64,000 nucleotides of DNA from Streptomyces hygroscopicus subsp. hygroscopicus (GTDB lineage Bacteria > Actinomycetota > Actinomycetes > Streptomycetales > Streptomycetaceae): assembly GCF_030269125.1 (NCBI RefSeq), contig NZ_BSSM01000010.1, positions 1-64,000 on the forward strand. The letters are read 5' to 3'. The position numbers and the translations under genes are program-made. The notes below the pieces were generated by a model. It was given only the letters and a program-made list of their open reading frames with translations, was not told the DNA's origin and ran no database searches. Below are positions 17,209 through 26,876 of the stretch, piece by piece. Positions within the stretch are counted from its first letter, which is position 1; every line of letters begins with the position of its first letter.

Positions 17209-18222
17209 GTGGCCGTCAGTAACGGCAAGCGGAGGCAGCCGAGCCTCGCACAGCTGCGTGCCTTCGCCGCCGTGGCCGAGCATCTGCACTTCCGGGACGC
17301 GGCGGCGGCCATCGGCATGAGCCAGCCCGCCCTCTCCGGCGCGGTCGCGGCGCTGGAGGAGACACTCGGAGTGACCCTCCTTGAGCGTACGACGCGCAAA
17401 GTACTGCTCTCGCCCGCGGGGGAACGGCTCGCGGTGCGGGCCAAGGCGGTGCTGGACGCGGTCGGCGAACTCCTGGAGGAGGCGGAGGCGGTGCGTGCCC
17501 CGTTCACCGGGACGCTGCGCCTCGGGGTGATCCCGACCGTGGCGCCGTACCTGCTGCCGACCGTGCTGCGGCTCGTGCACGAGCGCTATCCGGACCTCGA
17601 CCTCCAGGTGCACGAGGAGCAGACCGCGAGCCTCATCGACGGCCTCGCCACCGGCCGCCTGGACCTGCTGCTGCTCGCCGTCCCGCTCGGTGTCCCCGGC
17701 ATCACCGAACTCCCCCTGTTCGACGAGGACTTCGTGCTCGTCACCCCGCTCGACCACTGGCTCGGCGGGCGCGAGGGCATCCCGCGCGAGGCCCTGAAGG
17801 AGCTGAACCTGCTGCTCCTGGACGAGGGCCACTGCCTGCGCGACCAGGCCCTCGAGATCTGCCGGGACGCGGGCCGCGGACTGACGGGGGCGGGGCGGAG
17901 CCCCTCGGCCGAGGGGGGTGACGGGCGGCGGGCGGGCGCGCCGGTCACCACGACCGCCGCCGGACTGTCCACGCTGGTCCAGCTGGTCGCGGGCGGCCTC
18001 GGCTGCACCCTGCTGCCGCGCACCGCGCTCAAGCTGGAGACCACCCGCAGCAGCCAGCTCCTCACCGGGTACTTCGCCGACCCCGCCCCGAGCCGCCGGG
18101 TCGCGCTCGCGATGCGCGCGGGGGCGGCACGCGGTGCCGAGTACGAGGAGCTGGCGGGGGCGCTGCGGGAGGCGCTGCGGGTGCTGCCGGTGCGGGTGGT
18201 GGACCGGGGCCGAGTGCCGTAG
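17209..18222 (+). CDS. oxyR: LysR-type peroxide sensor OxyR
   Basis: A 337-residue LysR-family activator. The N-terminal winged helix-turn-helix reads SLAQLRAFAAVAEHLHFRDAAAAIGMSQPALSGAVAALEE. The redox pair is present as EGHCLRDQALEIC, matching the two regulatory Cys of OxyR. Shortly after the second Cys comes a Gly/Arg/Ser-rich insertion (about residues 222-245) that is longer than in E. coli OxyR. The GTG start has a good ribosome-binding site. It is expected to activate ahpC-ahpD, which is divergent. Confidence 0.95.
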   Translation: MAVSNGKRRQPSLAQLRAFAAVAEHLHFRDAAAAIGMSQPALSGAVAALEETLGVTLLERTTRKVLLSPAGERLAVRAKAVLDAVGELLEEAEAVRAPFTGTLRLGVIPTVAPYLLPTVLRLVHERYPDLDLQVHEEQTASLIDGLATGRLDLLLLAVPLGVPGITELPLFDEDFVLVTPLDHWLGGREGIPREALKELNLLLLDEGHCLRDQALEICRDAGRGLTGAGRSPSAEGGDGRRAGAPVTTTAAGLSTLVQLVAGGLGCTLLPRTALKLETTRSSQLLTGYFADPAPSRRVALAMRAGAARGAEYEELAGALREALRVLPVRVVDRGRVP

Positions 18223-18226
18223 CAGG

Positions 18227-18254
18227 AGGGCCCCTCCCGGACGGAAGGGGCCCT
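18227..18254. terminator. Hairpin terminator between oxyR and the ABC permease gene
   Basis: A 9-bp perfect stem (18227-18235 with 18246-18254) lies between two convergent genes and could serve both. Confidence 0.7.
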
Positions 18255-18281
18255 GCCGCGAAGGGGGTCGCCCCCGTGGTC

Positions 18282-20618
18282 TCACTCCGTCCGCAGCCCC
18301 TCCGGCCGCATCAGCCGCAGCAGCGGCGGCAGGCTCAGCGCGGTGACCACGAGGACCACCGCCGCGCCGGCGCCGGTCATCGACAGCACGCTCGGCCAGT
18401 CCACGCCCAGCGGCGAGCCGACCATCTTCAGCAGCACACAGCCCAGCGTCAGCCCCACGGCCGAGGCGAGCAGCAGACCGAGCGCGACCGGTATCGCCGT
18501 CTGCCAGAACACCGACAGACCCAGGGTGCGCCGCCGGGTGCCGAAGGCCATCAGCGACGACAGCGACCTCCGCCGCTCCCGCAGCTGTTCCAGCTGGGTC
18601 ACCAGCAGGCTCGCCCCGATCAGCGCCAGCACGCACAGGGCGCCGACGTACAGGCCGGTGCGGATGGAGGCGAACTTCTTGGACTCCTCCGTCGCCGACC
18701 ACGTCATCGCGTCGGCGAACGGGTCGACCCTCGCCGCCGTGTTGCGGACGTACTCGGTCGCGTCCGGCACCGACGGGTCGAGGGAGAGGAACACCGCCCC
18801 GTCCAGCAGGCGGCTCAGCCGATCGGGCAGCGCGGCCCGGGTCAGCAGGATGCCGCCGCTCTTCGCCCCGTTGGGCCCCGTGATCGCGCGGGCCGGCTTC
18901 AGCCCCTTCGGTACGCTCCAGCGCACGTCCGCGCCGCGGCCGGTGCCGTCGGCCGTGTCGACGTGCAGGGTGGTGCCCGGCCGGGCGAGCCGGGTGGTGG
19001 ACGAGTCGTCGTCCGTGCCCGTCGCCACGAAGGCGTCCCCGTCGCGGCAGGACGGCAGCGTGGCCCACTCGCGCAGGGCGGCACAGGTGCCGACGGTCAG
19101 CGACACCGTGGTGTCGGGCCCGCGCCGCCAGTCCCTGTCGCCGAGCGTGGCACTGCCCAGCGAGGTGGCCGCCCGCACGCCCCTGGTCGCGGCGAACCGC
19201 TCGCCGGCCGCGGTGAAGGGGGTGCCCTTCGACAGGTTGACCTGCATCTGCGCCCGGGTGACGTCCTTCCCGGTCTCCTTGGTGTAGTCGCCCTGGACGC
19301 CCGCGAAGAGCATCTGGAGCGCGACCGCGCCGGCCACCGCCACGGCGATGCCGTTCACCATGCGGGCCGCCGAGCCGCTGCTCAACTGGAGCCGCCTCAC
19401 CGCCAGTTGCCAGGCCACCGAGCCGTGGTGCAGCCGGGCCACCAGTGCCTCCACGGCCCACGGGAGCAGCGCGGTGACGCCGACGAGCAGCAGCAGGACG
19501 CCGCCGGTGACCAGGTACTGGTTGAAGTCCCCGCCCGAGCGGCCCTGGCCGATCATCGGGGCGAGCATCGCGAGACCGCCCAGCGGCAGCAGCAGCCGCC
19601 ACCACAGCCTGCGGCGCGCGGGCCTGGCCGTACGGACCACGCCCAGCGGCTCGATCACCACGCCTCGCAGCGCGAACAGGGTGACCAGCACCGCGGCCGC
19701 CGGGACGGCGAGGGCGACCAGCGCGGCCAGCGCGGGCGAGGGGTCGAGAGAGTCGGGGAACACGCTGATGCCCACGACCTCCACCGACCCCGCCAGCCGG
19801 CGGCCCAGCAGGAAGAAGCCGGTGCCGAAGACCAGCCCGACCAGCGATCCGGCCAGCGCCTCGCCCGCCGCGATCCGCCGGGTCATCCGGCTGTCGGAGC
19901 CCACCAGGCGCAGCGCGGCCAGCCTGCGGTCGCGCCGCTCGCCGCCGAAGCGCACGGCGGTGGCGATGAACACGGCGACCGGCATCAGCAGCACCACGAA
20001 GACGAGCAGCACCAGCAGGATCAGCACCGGGTCCGCCCGGGTCGCCGGGGCCTTGTTCGGCGATCCGTACGTGGTGATCCGGGCGGTCTGATAGCCGTTG
20101 ATCTTGGGGGCGAGGTTCTTCGCCCCGGCGTAGTAGGCGAGTTCACGCGAGCCGACCAGCCCGGCCTCGCCGATCGTGCCGGTGATCCGGTACGGCAGCC
20201 GGTCCCGCAGTATCGCGCCGTCGCCGGAGGCGAGCAGCTCCTTGAGCGCGGGGGAGACCACCATGTCGCCCGGCGCCGGGTACGCGGACAGGCCGGGCGC
20301 GACCGGCGCCTTCGGGCCCTCCGGCTCGACCAGCCGGCCGCGCACGCCCCGGCCGCGGAACACGGTGTCGGTGTCGGCGATCACCAGGGTGTTCGCGGCC
20401 TTCGGCCGGCGCGGGCCGTAGGTGTAGTCCGCGCGGGCGCCGTCCCGGTCGTGCCGTACCGCGAGCGCGGTCGGGATCGCGGTCGTCAGCAGCAGCAGCG
20501 CCACACCGAGGCCGACCCCGACCGCCGTCAGCAGCACCCGGGTCCAGCCCTCGCGCCCCCCGGTGAACGCGAACCGGAAGCCCAGGCCGAGGTCCCTGCC
20601 CCACTGGCGGGCGCTCAT
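18282..20618 (-). CDS. FtsX-like ABC transporter permease
   Basis: A 778-residue membrane protein with two FtsX-type permease halves. A membrane helix near the N-terminus (TRVLLTAVGVGLGVALLLLTTAIPTAL) is followed by an extracellular domain, three helices around PVLILLVLLVFVVLLMPVAVFIA, a second extracellular domain, and three more helices near the C-terminus. It overlaps the stop of the ATPase gene by 4 bp, so the pair is translationally coupled. The start at 20618 is chosen because the conserved region begins there. The layout resembles MacB/LolE-type exporters of lipids or antibiotics; the substrate is unknown. Confidence 0.9.
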   Translation of the reverse strand: MSARQWGRDLGLGFRFAFTGGREGWTRVLLTAVGVGLGVALLLLTTAIPTALAVRHDRDGARADYTYGPRRPKAANTLVIADTDTVFRGRGVRGRLVEPEGPKAPVAPGLSAYPAPGDMVVSPALKELLASGDGAILRDRLPYRITGTIGEAGLVGSRELAYYAGAKNLAPKINGYQTARITTYGSPNKAPATRADPVLILLVLLVFVVLLMPVAVFIATAVRFGGERRDRRLAALRLVGSDSRMTRRIAAGEALAGSLVGLVFGTGFFLLGRRLAGSVEVVGISVFPDSLDPSPALAALVALAVPAAAVLVTLFALRGVVIEPLGVVRTARPARRRLWWRLLLPLGGLAMLAPMIGQGRSGGDFNQYLVTGGVLLLLVGVTALLPWAVEALVARLHHGSVAWQLAVRRLQLSSGSAARMVNGIAVAVAGAVALQMLFAGVQGDYTKETGKDVTRAQMQVNLSKGTPFTAAGERFAATRGVRAATSLGSATLGDRDWRRGPDTTVSLTVGTCAALREWATLPSCRDGDAFVATGTDDDSSTTRLARPGTTLHVDTADGTGRGADVRWSVPKGLKPARAITGPNGAKSGGILLTRAALPDRLSRLLDGAVFLSLDPSVPDATEYVRNTAARVDPFADAMTWSATEESKKFASIRTGLYVGALCVLALIGASLLVTQLEQLRERRRSLSSLMAFGTRRRTLGLSVFWQTAIPVALGLLLASAVGLTLGCVLLKMVGSPLGVDWPSVLSMTGAGAAVVLVVTALSLPPLLRLMRPEGLRTE

Positions 20619-21304
20619 ACGGCGCGCTCCATGTCCCGGGACCTGCCGTCGCGCACGACGATCTCCCGGTCGGAGTAGGCGGCGACCCTGGCCTCGTGCG
20701 TGACCAGCACGACGGCCGCGTTGGTGGAGCGGGCCGCGTCGGTCAGCAGCTCCATCACGCGCTCGCCGTTGAGGGAGTCGAGCGCGCCGGTCGGCTCGTC
20801 CGCGAACACCACCCGGGGCGCGGTGACCAGCGCCCGCGCCACCGCGACCCGCTGCCCCTGGCCGCCGGAGACCTCGCCGGGCCGCTTGCCGCCGAGGTCG
20901 TCCACCTCCAGCCGCTCCAGCCAGGTCAGCGCGGCCCGCTCGGCCTTCCTGCGCGGGGTGCCGCACAGCCGCAGCGGCAGGGCCACGTTCTCCACACAGG
21001 TCAGCTCGGGCACCAACTGGCCGAACTGGAAGACGAAGCCGAACTCGCTGCGGCGCAGCGCGCTGCGTTCGGCGTCGCTCATGCCGGCCAGCTCCCGGCC
21101 GTCGTACGTGATGGAGCCGGAGTCCGGCGGCACGATGCCGGCCAGGCAGTGCAGCAGCGTCGACTTGCCGGACCCGGACGGGCCCATCACGGCGACGACC
21201 TCGCCGGGGTGGATGGAGAACTCGGCGCCGTCCAGCGCGACCGTCGGGCCGTACGCCTTGCGGAGGTCCCTGGCGGTGAGCAGGGACCCGGGGGGAGGGG
21301 TCAC
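20615..21304 (-). CDS. ABC transporter ATP-binding protein (LolD/MacB type)
   Basis: A 229-residue ATPase: Walker A VMGPSGSGKSTLLH, Q-loop FVFQFGQLVPELT, signature EVSGGQGQRVAVARAL, Walker B VVFADEPTGALDS and the H-loop VTHEARVA. It powers the permease encoded just downstream. Its start overlaps the padR stop by 4 bp, making a three-gene operon padR-ATPase-permease. Confidence 0.95.
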   Translation of the reverse strand: MTPPPGSLLTARDLRKAYGPTVALDGAEFSIHPGEVVAVMGPSGSGKSTLLHCLAGIVPPDSGSITYDGRELAGMSDAERSALRRSEFGFVFQFGQLVPELTCVENVALPLRLCGTPRRKAERAALTWLERLEVDDLGGKRPGEVSGGQGQRVAVARALVTAPRVVFADEPTGALDSLNGERVMELLTDAARSTNAAVVLVTHEARVAAYSDREIVVRDGRSRDMERAV

Positions 21305-21825
21305 GCGGCGACCTCCGCCCGCAGCTTGTCCAGACGCGCGGTGGTCAGCTCCAGCCAGCGCAGGTCGGCCTCCAGGTGGAACAGCGCGTGGTCGCAGATC
21401 AGCTGGTCGGCGAGATCGCCCTTGCGTTTGCGGTCGGTCAGGACACGCATGCTGCGCAGGTGCTCGGCCCGCTGGATGTCGAGGATGCCGGCGGCGTCGC
21501 GATGGGTGAGGAGGGCGAGGACGACCTTGGTGTACAAGGTCGACTGGAGGTACTCCTCCGGCTTCTCCGGGGTGGCGAGCCAGCGCTGCACGTCGGTGAC
21601 GCCGGCCTCGGTGATCGCGTACCGCTTGCGCTCGGGTCCGCCGCCGGTCTCGATGCCGTCGACCTCCACGAGGCCGTGCTTCAGCAGCCGGGACATCGTC
21701 GAGTAGACCTGGCCGTAGTGCAGGGGCCGGTCCTGACCGAACTTCTCGTCGAAGGCCCGCTTGAGGTCGTAACCGTGGCGCGGGCCGGACTCCAGGAGTC
21801 CTAGGAGGGTGTGACCGATGGACAT
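21301..21825 (-). CDS. PadR-family transcriptional regulator
   Basis: A 174-residue repressor. Its winged-helix domain (LLGLLESGPRHGYDLKRAFDEKFGQ then LHYGQVYSTMSRLLKHGLVEVDG) and C-terminal helical dimerisation domain are typical of PadR subfamily s1. ATG at 21825 is preferred, because an upstream extension would run through the operator. It is the first gene of the exporter operon and probably represses it by binding the repeats immediately upstream. Confidence 0.92.
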   Translation of the reverse strand: MSIGHTLLGLLESGPRHGYDLKRAFDEKFGQDRPLHYGQVYSTMSRLLKHGLVEVDGIETGGGPERKRYAITEAGVTDVQRWLATPEKPEEYLQSTLYTKVVLALLTHRDAAGILDIQRAEHLRSMRVLTDRKRKGDLADQLICDHALFHLEADLRWLELTTARLDKLRAEVAA

Positions 21826-21836
21826 GGGCCGCACTC

Positions 21837-21865
21837 TACACACTGTGTATACGCGGTGTGTATAC
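21837..21865. promoter_or_regulatory. Likely PadR operator with overlapping palindromes
   Basis: Just upstream of padR lies the palindrome TACACACTGTGTA (21837-21849), overlapping a direct repeat of TGTGTATAC at 21844-21852 and 21857-21865. The AT-rich site stands out in GC-rich DNA. Autoregulatory operators of this kind are usual for PadR proteins. Confidence 0.7.
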
Positions 21866-22060
21866 ATGGCGGCGGCGGGCCGGTCGCCGGTGATCCGCTT
21901 CCCGGCGCCGAGCAACCCCGGGCCACCGGTAACCGTCGGTTCCCTTGGAACGGGTGCTGATTCTCACGTCCGTAAAAGAGTGGATCGGTTGCCCTTTGTC
22001 ATAGAGGCGGGTGTTAGCTTTCGGAGCTGACCACCGAGACGGAAGCGGAGCGAAGGGCCC

Positions 22061-24433
22061 ATGGGACGAGCGGAAGAGAGACGAGCGCGACAGCGCGGCG
22101 GCCACCGCGCGGCGCCCCAGCGTCGCCGCTCGATACCCGAGGCCGGCCACGGCTCGGCCGGCCTCGCTCCCGGGGGCAAGCCCCGCAAGAGCCTCCTGCG
22201 CCGGATCTTCTCCTGGAAGAAGATCCTCGGCACGTTCTTCGGGCTGTGCCTGCTGTGCATAGGCGGCTTCGCCGCCGCGTACACGCTGGTGGACATCCCG
22301 GCGGGCAACGACCTCGCCAAGCAGGAGAGCAACGTCTACAAGTACAGCGACGGCACCCTGCTCGCCCGCGTCGGCACGACCAACCGCGAGAGCGTCGACC
22401 TGGACAAGGTTCCGCTGGACGTGCAGCACACCTTCGTCGCGGCCGAGAACAAGAGCTTCTACACCGACTCCGGTGTCGACCTCAAGGGCCTGGCCCGCGG
22501 TCTGTACAACACGGCGATGGGCCGGGGCACCCAGGGCGGTTCCACCATCACCCAGCAGTACGTCAAGAACTACTACCTGAACCAGGACCAGACGGTCACC
22601 CGCAAGCTCAAGGAGATGGTCATCTCCCTGAAGGTCGACCAGAAGAAGTCCAAGAGCGACATCCTCGCCGGGTACATCAACACCAGCTACTACGGCCGCG
22701 GCGCGTACGGCATCCAGGCCGCCGCGCAGGCCTACTACCGCACCGACGCCCAGAAGCTCACCGTCGAGCAGGGCGCGTACCTCGCCGCGCTGCTCCAGGC
22801 GCCGAGCCAGTACGACTGGGCGGTGGCGACCCCCACCGGCAAACGGCTCGTCCAGGCGCGCTGGAACTACGTCCTGGACAACATGGTCAAGCAGCACTGG
22901 CTGGACGCGGGCAAGCGGCAGGCCATGAAGTTCCCCCAGCCCAAGGAGCCCAAGGGCACCCCCGGTGAGCAGGGCACGAAGGGCTACCTGGTCGAGCTGG
23001 CCAACCAGCAGCTGGAGGACCGGCTGGTGGCGCAGGAGGGCATCAGCCACAAGGACGCCGTCCAGCAGGTGGTCGACCGCGGCTGGACCATCACCCTCAA
23101 CATCGACAAGAAGAAGCAGGCCGCGCTGGAGGCCGCGGTCAAGGAGCAGCTGACCGGCAGGCTCGCCCCCAAGCAGCGCCGGGCCGACGCCGACGTGCAG
23201 GCGGGCGCGGTCTCGGTGGACCCGAGGACGGGCAGGATCGTCGCCCTCTACGGTGGCCAGGACTACTTCAAGCACTACTACAACAACGCGACCCGCACCG
23301 ACTACCAGCCCGCCTCCACCTTCAAGCCGGTCATCTTCGCCGCCGCGCTCCAGCAGGGCTCCGTCACCCAGGACGGCAAGCCGATCAACGCCGACACGGT
23401 GTACGACGGCACCAGCGGCCGCCAGGTCGTCGACCACGGCGGCAAGGTGGGCTTCGGCCCGCCGAACGAGGACGACGCCGACTACGGGAACATCACCGTC
23501 CAGAAGGCCATGAACGACTCCGTCAACTCCGTCTTCGCGCAGATGGGTGTCGACGTGGGCATGGGCAAGGTGATGAGCACGGCCAAGGAACTCGGCATGG
23601 ACACCACGGGCATGCAGGCCGTGCCCGCCCAGACGCTCGGCTCGATGGGCGCGAGCCCGCTGGAGATGGCCGGGATCTACGCCACCTTCGACAACCACGG
23701 CTACAAGGTCACACCGTCCATCCTGAAGGCGGCCGAGCAGAAGGACCGCAGGGCCGACATCGCCGACCCGATCGGCGGCCCGGTGATCAGCCGCACGACC
23801 GCGGACAGCGTGACGTCCGTGCTGACGGGCGTGGTGGACGACGGTACGGCCAGCAGGACCGTCGCGAACAACCCGCTGCGTGCCGGCCAGCAGGTGGCGG
23901 GCAAGACCGGTACGTCCGACTGCGACCGCTCCGCCTGGTTCACCGGGTACACGCCCGACCTGGTCACCTCCGTCGGCCTGTTCGGCGAGGCGGCCAAGGC
24001 GGGCGGCCCCGGCTGCGACGGCGGGACGGTCAGGAAGGGGGACCACGTGACCCTCAACGGCCTGATGGGCGGTGGCCGCGTCAACGGCGGCGGCCCCCCG
24101 GCGCAGATCTGGGCGTCGTACACGTTCGGTGTCACCCACGCGGCCACGTTCGACCTGAACACCTCCCAGGGCGCCGCCGTCGAGACGCCGACGCCCACGA
24201 CCAGCCCCAGCCGGAGCCCGTCCCAGTCGCCCTCGCAGTCCCCGTCGAGTACGCCGTCCACGTCCACCTCCCCGACCCAGTCGCCGAGCCGGACGCCGAC
24301 CCAGAGCCCGTCCCAGACGCCGACCCAGTCCCCGTCGCAGTCCCCGTCGACGCAGCCCCCGACGGGCGGTCCGACGGATCCGAACCCGCTCCAGCTCGGC
24401 AGACCCCAGCGGCAGGATCAGCAGCAGCCGTAG
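22061..24433 (+). CDS. Bifunctional penicillin-binding protein (class A PBP)
   Basis: A 790-residue membrane-anchored cell-wall polymerase. A basic cytoplasmic tail and one membrane helix (LGTFFGLCLLCIGGFAAAYTL) precede a glycosyltransferase 51 domain with FVAAENKSFYTDSGVD (catalytic Glu), GGSTITQQYVKN and RKLKEM. The transpeptidase domain shows SxxK (PASTFKPV, the Ser being the penicillin target), SVN and KTGTSD. The C-terminus is a Ser/Pro/Thr-rich repeat (SPSQSPSQ type) of about 60 residues, probably a wall-spanning spacer. A hairpin follows the gene. Confidence 0.95.
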   Translation: MGRAEERRARQRGGHRAAPQRRRSIPEAGHGSAGLAPGGKPRKSLLRRIFSWKKILGTFFGLCLLCIGGFAAAYTLVDIPAGNDLAKQESNVYKYSDGTLLARVGTTNRESVDLDKVPLDVQHTFVAAENKSFYTDSGVDLKGLARGLYNTAMGRGTQGGSTITQQYVKNYYLNQDQTVTRKLKEMVISLKVDQKKSKSDILAGYINTSYYGRGAYGIQAAAQAYYRTDAQKLTVEQGAYLAALLQAPSQYDWAVATPTGKRLVQARWNYVLDNMVKQHWLDAGKRQAMKFPQPKEPKGTPGEQGTKGYLVELANQQLEDRLVAQEGISHKDAVQQVVDRGWTITLNIDKKKQAALEAAVKEQLTGRLAPKQRRADADVQAGAVSVDPRTGRIVALYGGQDYFKHYYNNATRTDYQPASTFKPVIFAAALQQGSVTQDGKPINADTVYDGTSGRQVVDHGGKVGFGPPNEDDADYGNITVQKAMNDSVNSVFAQMGVDVGMGKVMSTAKELGMDTTGMQAVPAQTLGSMGASPLEMAGIYATFDNHGYKVTPSILKAAEQKDRRADIADPIGGPVISRTTADSVTSVLTGVVDDGTASRTVANNPLRAGQQVAGKTGTSDCDRSAWFTGYTPDLVTSVGLFGEAAKAGGPGCDGGTVRKGDHVTLNGLMGGGRVNGGGPPAQIWASYTFGVTHAATFDLNTSQGAAVETPTPTTSPSRSPSQSPSQSPSSTPSTSTSPTQSPSRTPTQSPSQTPTQSPSQSPSTQPPTGGPTDPNPLQLGRPQRQDQQQP

Positions 24434-24445
24434 CGGACACGAGCG

Positions 24446-24476
24446 GAGGGCGCCCGGTTCACCACCGGGCGCCCTC
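24446..24476. terminator. Hairpin terminator between convergent PBP and PP2C genes
   Basis: A perfect 13-bp stem (24446-24458 with 24464-24476) with a 5-base loop. Confidence 0.85.
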
Positions 24477-24486
24477 GGCGTCGTGG

Positions 24487-26595
24487 TCAGCCGCGGTGCA
24501 GCTCGAACCACACCACCTTGCCGGTGCTCAGCCGCGTCGCGCCCCACCGGCGGGCCAGCTTGTTGACCAGGTACAGGCCGCGGCCCCCCTCGTCCGTGGC
24601 CCGTGCCTGCCGCAGCCGCGGCAGCTGGGGCACGTCGTCGCCGACCTCGCAGCGCAGTACATGCGTGCGCAGCAGCCGCAGCGTCACCGGCCGGGACGCG
24701 TACCGTACGGCGTTCGTCACGACCTCGCTGACCAGCAGCTCCACGGAGTCGCTGAGGTCCTCCATGTCCCAGCGGGCGAGCGCGCGCCGGGCCAGCCTGC
24801 GGGCCTGGCCCGGCGCCGAGTCCTCCGGCTCCAGCGTCCAGTACGCCACATCGCTCGGCGCGATCCCGTCGAAGCGGGCCGCGAGCAGCGCGATGTCGTC
24901 GTCCCGGTCGCCGGGCCCGAGCATGTCGAGGACCTCGTCGCACAGCGCCTCCAGCGGCGGCGGATGGTCCGGACCGGTCAACTGCGCGGTGGCGGCCAGC
25001 CGTTCGCGCAGCTGCTCTATGCCCGTCCACACGTCCCGCAGCCGGGACTCCACCAGGCCGTCGGTGTACAGCAGCAGCGTGGCCCCGGCCGGCGCGTCCA
25101 GTTCGACCGCCTCGAAGTCCACCCCGCCGACGCCGATCGGCGCGCCCGGCGGCACCCGCAGCACCTCGGCCCGCCCGCCCAGGTGCAGCAGCACGGGCGG
25201 CGGATGGCCGGCGTTGGCGATCGTGATGCGGTGCGTGACCGGGTCGTAGACGGCGTACAGGCAGGTCGCCATGCGGTCGGTCCCGAGCCGCTGCGCCTGC
25301 TCGTCCAGGTGGTGCAGCACCTCCTGCGGCGGCAGATCGAGCCCGGCCAGCGTCTGCGCGGTGGTGCGCAGCTGGCCCATGATCGCGGCCGAGGTCATGG
25401 AGTGGCCCATCACATCGCCGACGACCAGCGCGACCCGGCTGCCGGGCAGCGGGATCGCGTCGTACCAGTCGCCGCCCACCCGCGCGGTCTCCGCCGCGGG
25501 CAGGTACCGCGAGGCGAGCCGCACCCCGGTCGGGCGGGGCAGGGTCTCGGGCAGCATGGTGCGCTGCAACTCGTCGGCGATGTAGGCCTCACGGCCGTAC
25601 AGCACAGCCTTGTCGATGCCGAGCGCGCTGTGCGTGGCCAGCTGCGCGGCCACCAGCAGGTCGTCCGTCTCGAACGCGAGCCGCTCGGGGCGGCGCAGGA
25701 ACAGGGCCGCGCCGATCACCCGGCGCCGGCCGCGCAGCGGGGCGAGGATCGCGTGCTGCCCGGACGGTACGAGCGCCTCCGCGCCGTCGCCGAGCAGCTC
25801 GGGCAGTGCGGCCCTGGCCGCGGGCGCGTCCGCGAACACGGGGCGCACCCCGCGCAGCACCTCGTTCAGCGCGCCGCCGGGGCGCACCTCGCACAGTTCG
25901 GTGGTCAGCGAGGACAGCTCCGCGAGCGCGACCGGCTCGGGCTCGGGCTCGAACACGCCGGGCAGCAGGACACCGTCGGTGTCCCGCTCCTCCGGTATGC
26001 GGTCGGTGCGGCGCAGCCGCAGCACGACGGGCCCGGTGGGCCGTTCGTCGCCGACGGGCAGCGGGTCGCGCAGATAGACGAGGATCGCGTCCGAGAACGT
26101 CGGCACCGTGGCCCGGCACAGACCCATCACGATCTCGTCCAGGTCGAGGCCGCGGGCGATCCGCCGGGTGGCCGCGCCGACGAACCTGAGCCGGTCCCCG
26201 TCGCGCCGCATGGGCATCGGCCGCCCCGGTGGCAGACCCCGTCCGGTACGGCGCTCGGGGCCGCCCGGCGTCCGCTCCTGGTCGGCGCCGGGCTGCGGCG
26301 GAATGGCCTCCGCGGGGCGCGGGCGATGGGTCGCGCCGGCGTCCGCGGTGGCGGGTTGGGAGTGCTCCGGGCCGTTGACTGGGGGCTCCTTCCCCTTGCC
26401 GTCCATTGGCTGGCCGCACGAGGCGGCCGTACCCGGTCCGCAGGGCGTCCCGTCCGCCCGTGCCTGCACGGGTAAGGCGGGGGTGCCGACCGGTTCCTGG
26501 GCACGCACGAGCGCCCCGCGGCCGTCCGCGGGGTCGGCGCCCGGCTGGGGGCGCTCGAAAGAGGTGGGCTGCTCCGTCACGCGTGTCGCATCCAT
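24487..26595 (-). CDS. PP2C-type serine phosphatase with GAF and anti-sigma-kinase-like domains
   Basis: A 702-residue multidomain regulator. The disordered first 150 residues lead into a GAF/PAS-like sensory region (about 160-330). An SpoIIE/RsbU-type PP2C phosphatase follows (about 345-560), with YLPAAETARVGGDWYDAIPL, VVGDVMGHSMTSAAIMGQLR and LLYTDGLVE carrying metal-binding Asp residues. The C-terminal HATPase domain resembles RsbW/SpoIIAB (SELLVSEVVTNAVRYASRPV, EGGRGLYLVNKLARRWGA). Proteins of this layout control anti-anti-sigma factors in partner-switching stress pathways. The partner proteins are not in the window. Confidence 0.9.
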   Translation of the reverse strand: MDATRVTEQPTSFERPQPGADPADGRGALVRAQEPVGTPALPVQARADGTPCGPGTAASCGQPMDGKGKEPPVNGPEHSQPATADAGATHRPRPAEAIPPQPGADQERTPGGPERRTGRGLPPGRPMPMRRDGDRLRFVGAATRRIARGLDLDEIVMGLCRATVPTFSDAILVYLRDPLPVGDERPTGPVVLRLRRTDRIPEERDTDGVLLPGVFEPEPEPVALAELSSLTTELCEVRPGGALNEVLRGVRPVFADAPAARAALPELLGDGAEALVPSGQHAILAPLRGRRRVIGAALFLRRPERLAFETDDLLVAAQLATHSALGIDKAVLYGREAYIADELQRTMLPETLPRPTGVRLASRYLPAAETARVGGDWYDAIPLPGSRVALVVGDVMGHSMTSAAIMGQLRTTAQTLAGLDLPPQEVLHHLDEQAQRLGTDRMATCLYAVYDPVTHRITIANAGHPPPVLLHLGGRAEVLRVPPGAPIGVGGVDFEAVELDAPAGATLLLYTDGLVESRLRDVWTGIEQLRERLAATAQLTGPDHPPPLEALCDEVLDMLGPGDRDDDIALLAARFDGIAPSDVAYWTLEPEDSAPGQARRLARRALARWDMEDLSDSVELLVSEVVTNAVRYASRPVTLRLLRTHVLRCEVGDDVPQLPRLRQARATDEGGRGLYLVNKLARRWGATRLSTGKVVWFELHRG

Positions 26596-26876
26596 CCGTC
26601 CGGGACCCCGCGCTGGGCGCGCGATTGGTCCCGCAGAAGTCCCGATACCCGCAATACATGTCCAGGGAACGGATTTCGCGCGCGCTCGGAGGATGTTCCC
26701 GTGCCACCGGCGAGGCCGGCGCGCCCGGCGGTGCCGCCCTGATACCCCTCGTTCACGTCCCTGCCGCCCCTCGGTGACGATCGGTCAAGCCCGGCGCTTG
26801 CCCCGGAAGTTGTCGCTCCGAAGCGCCCTTGCGGAGGACGATCCTACGTTTCTCGCCCGGGGGCGCATCAAGAGTC

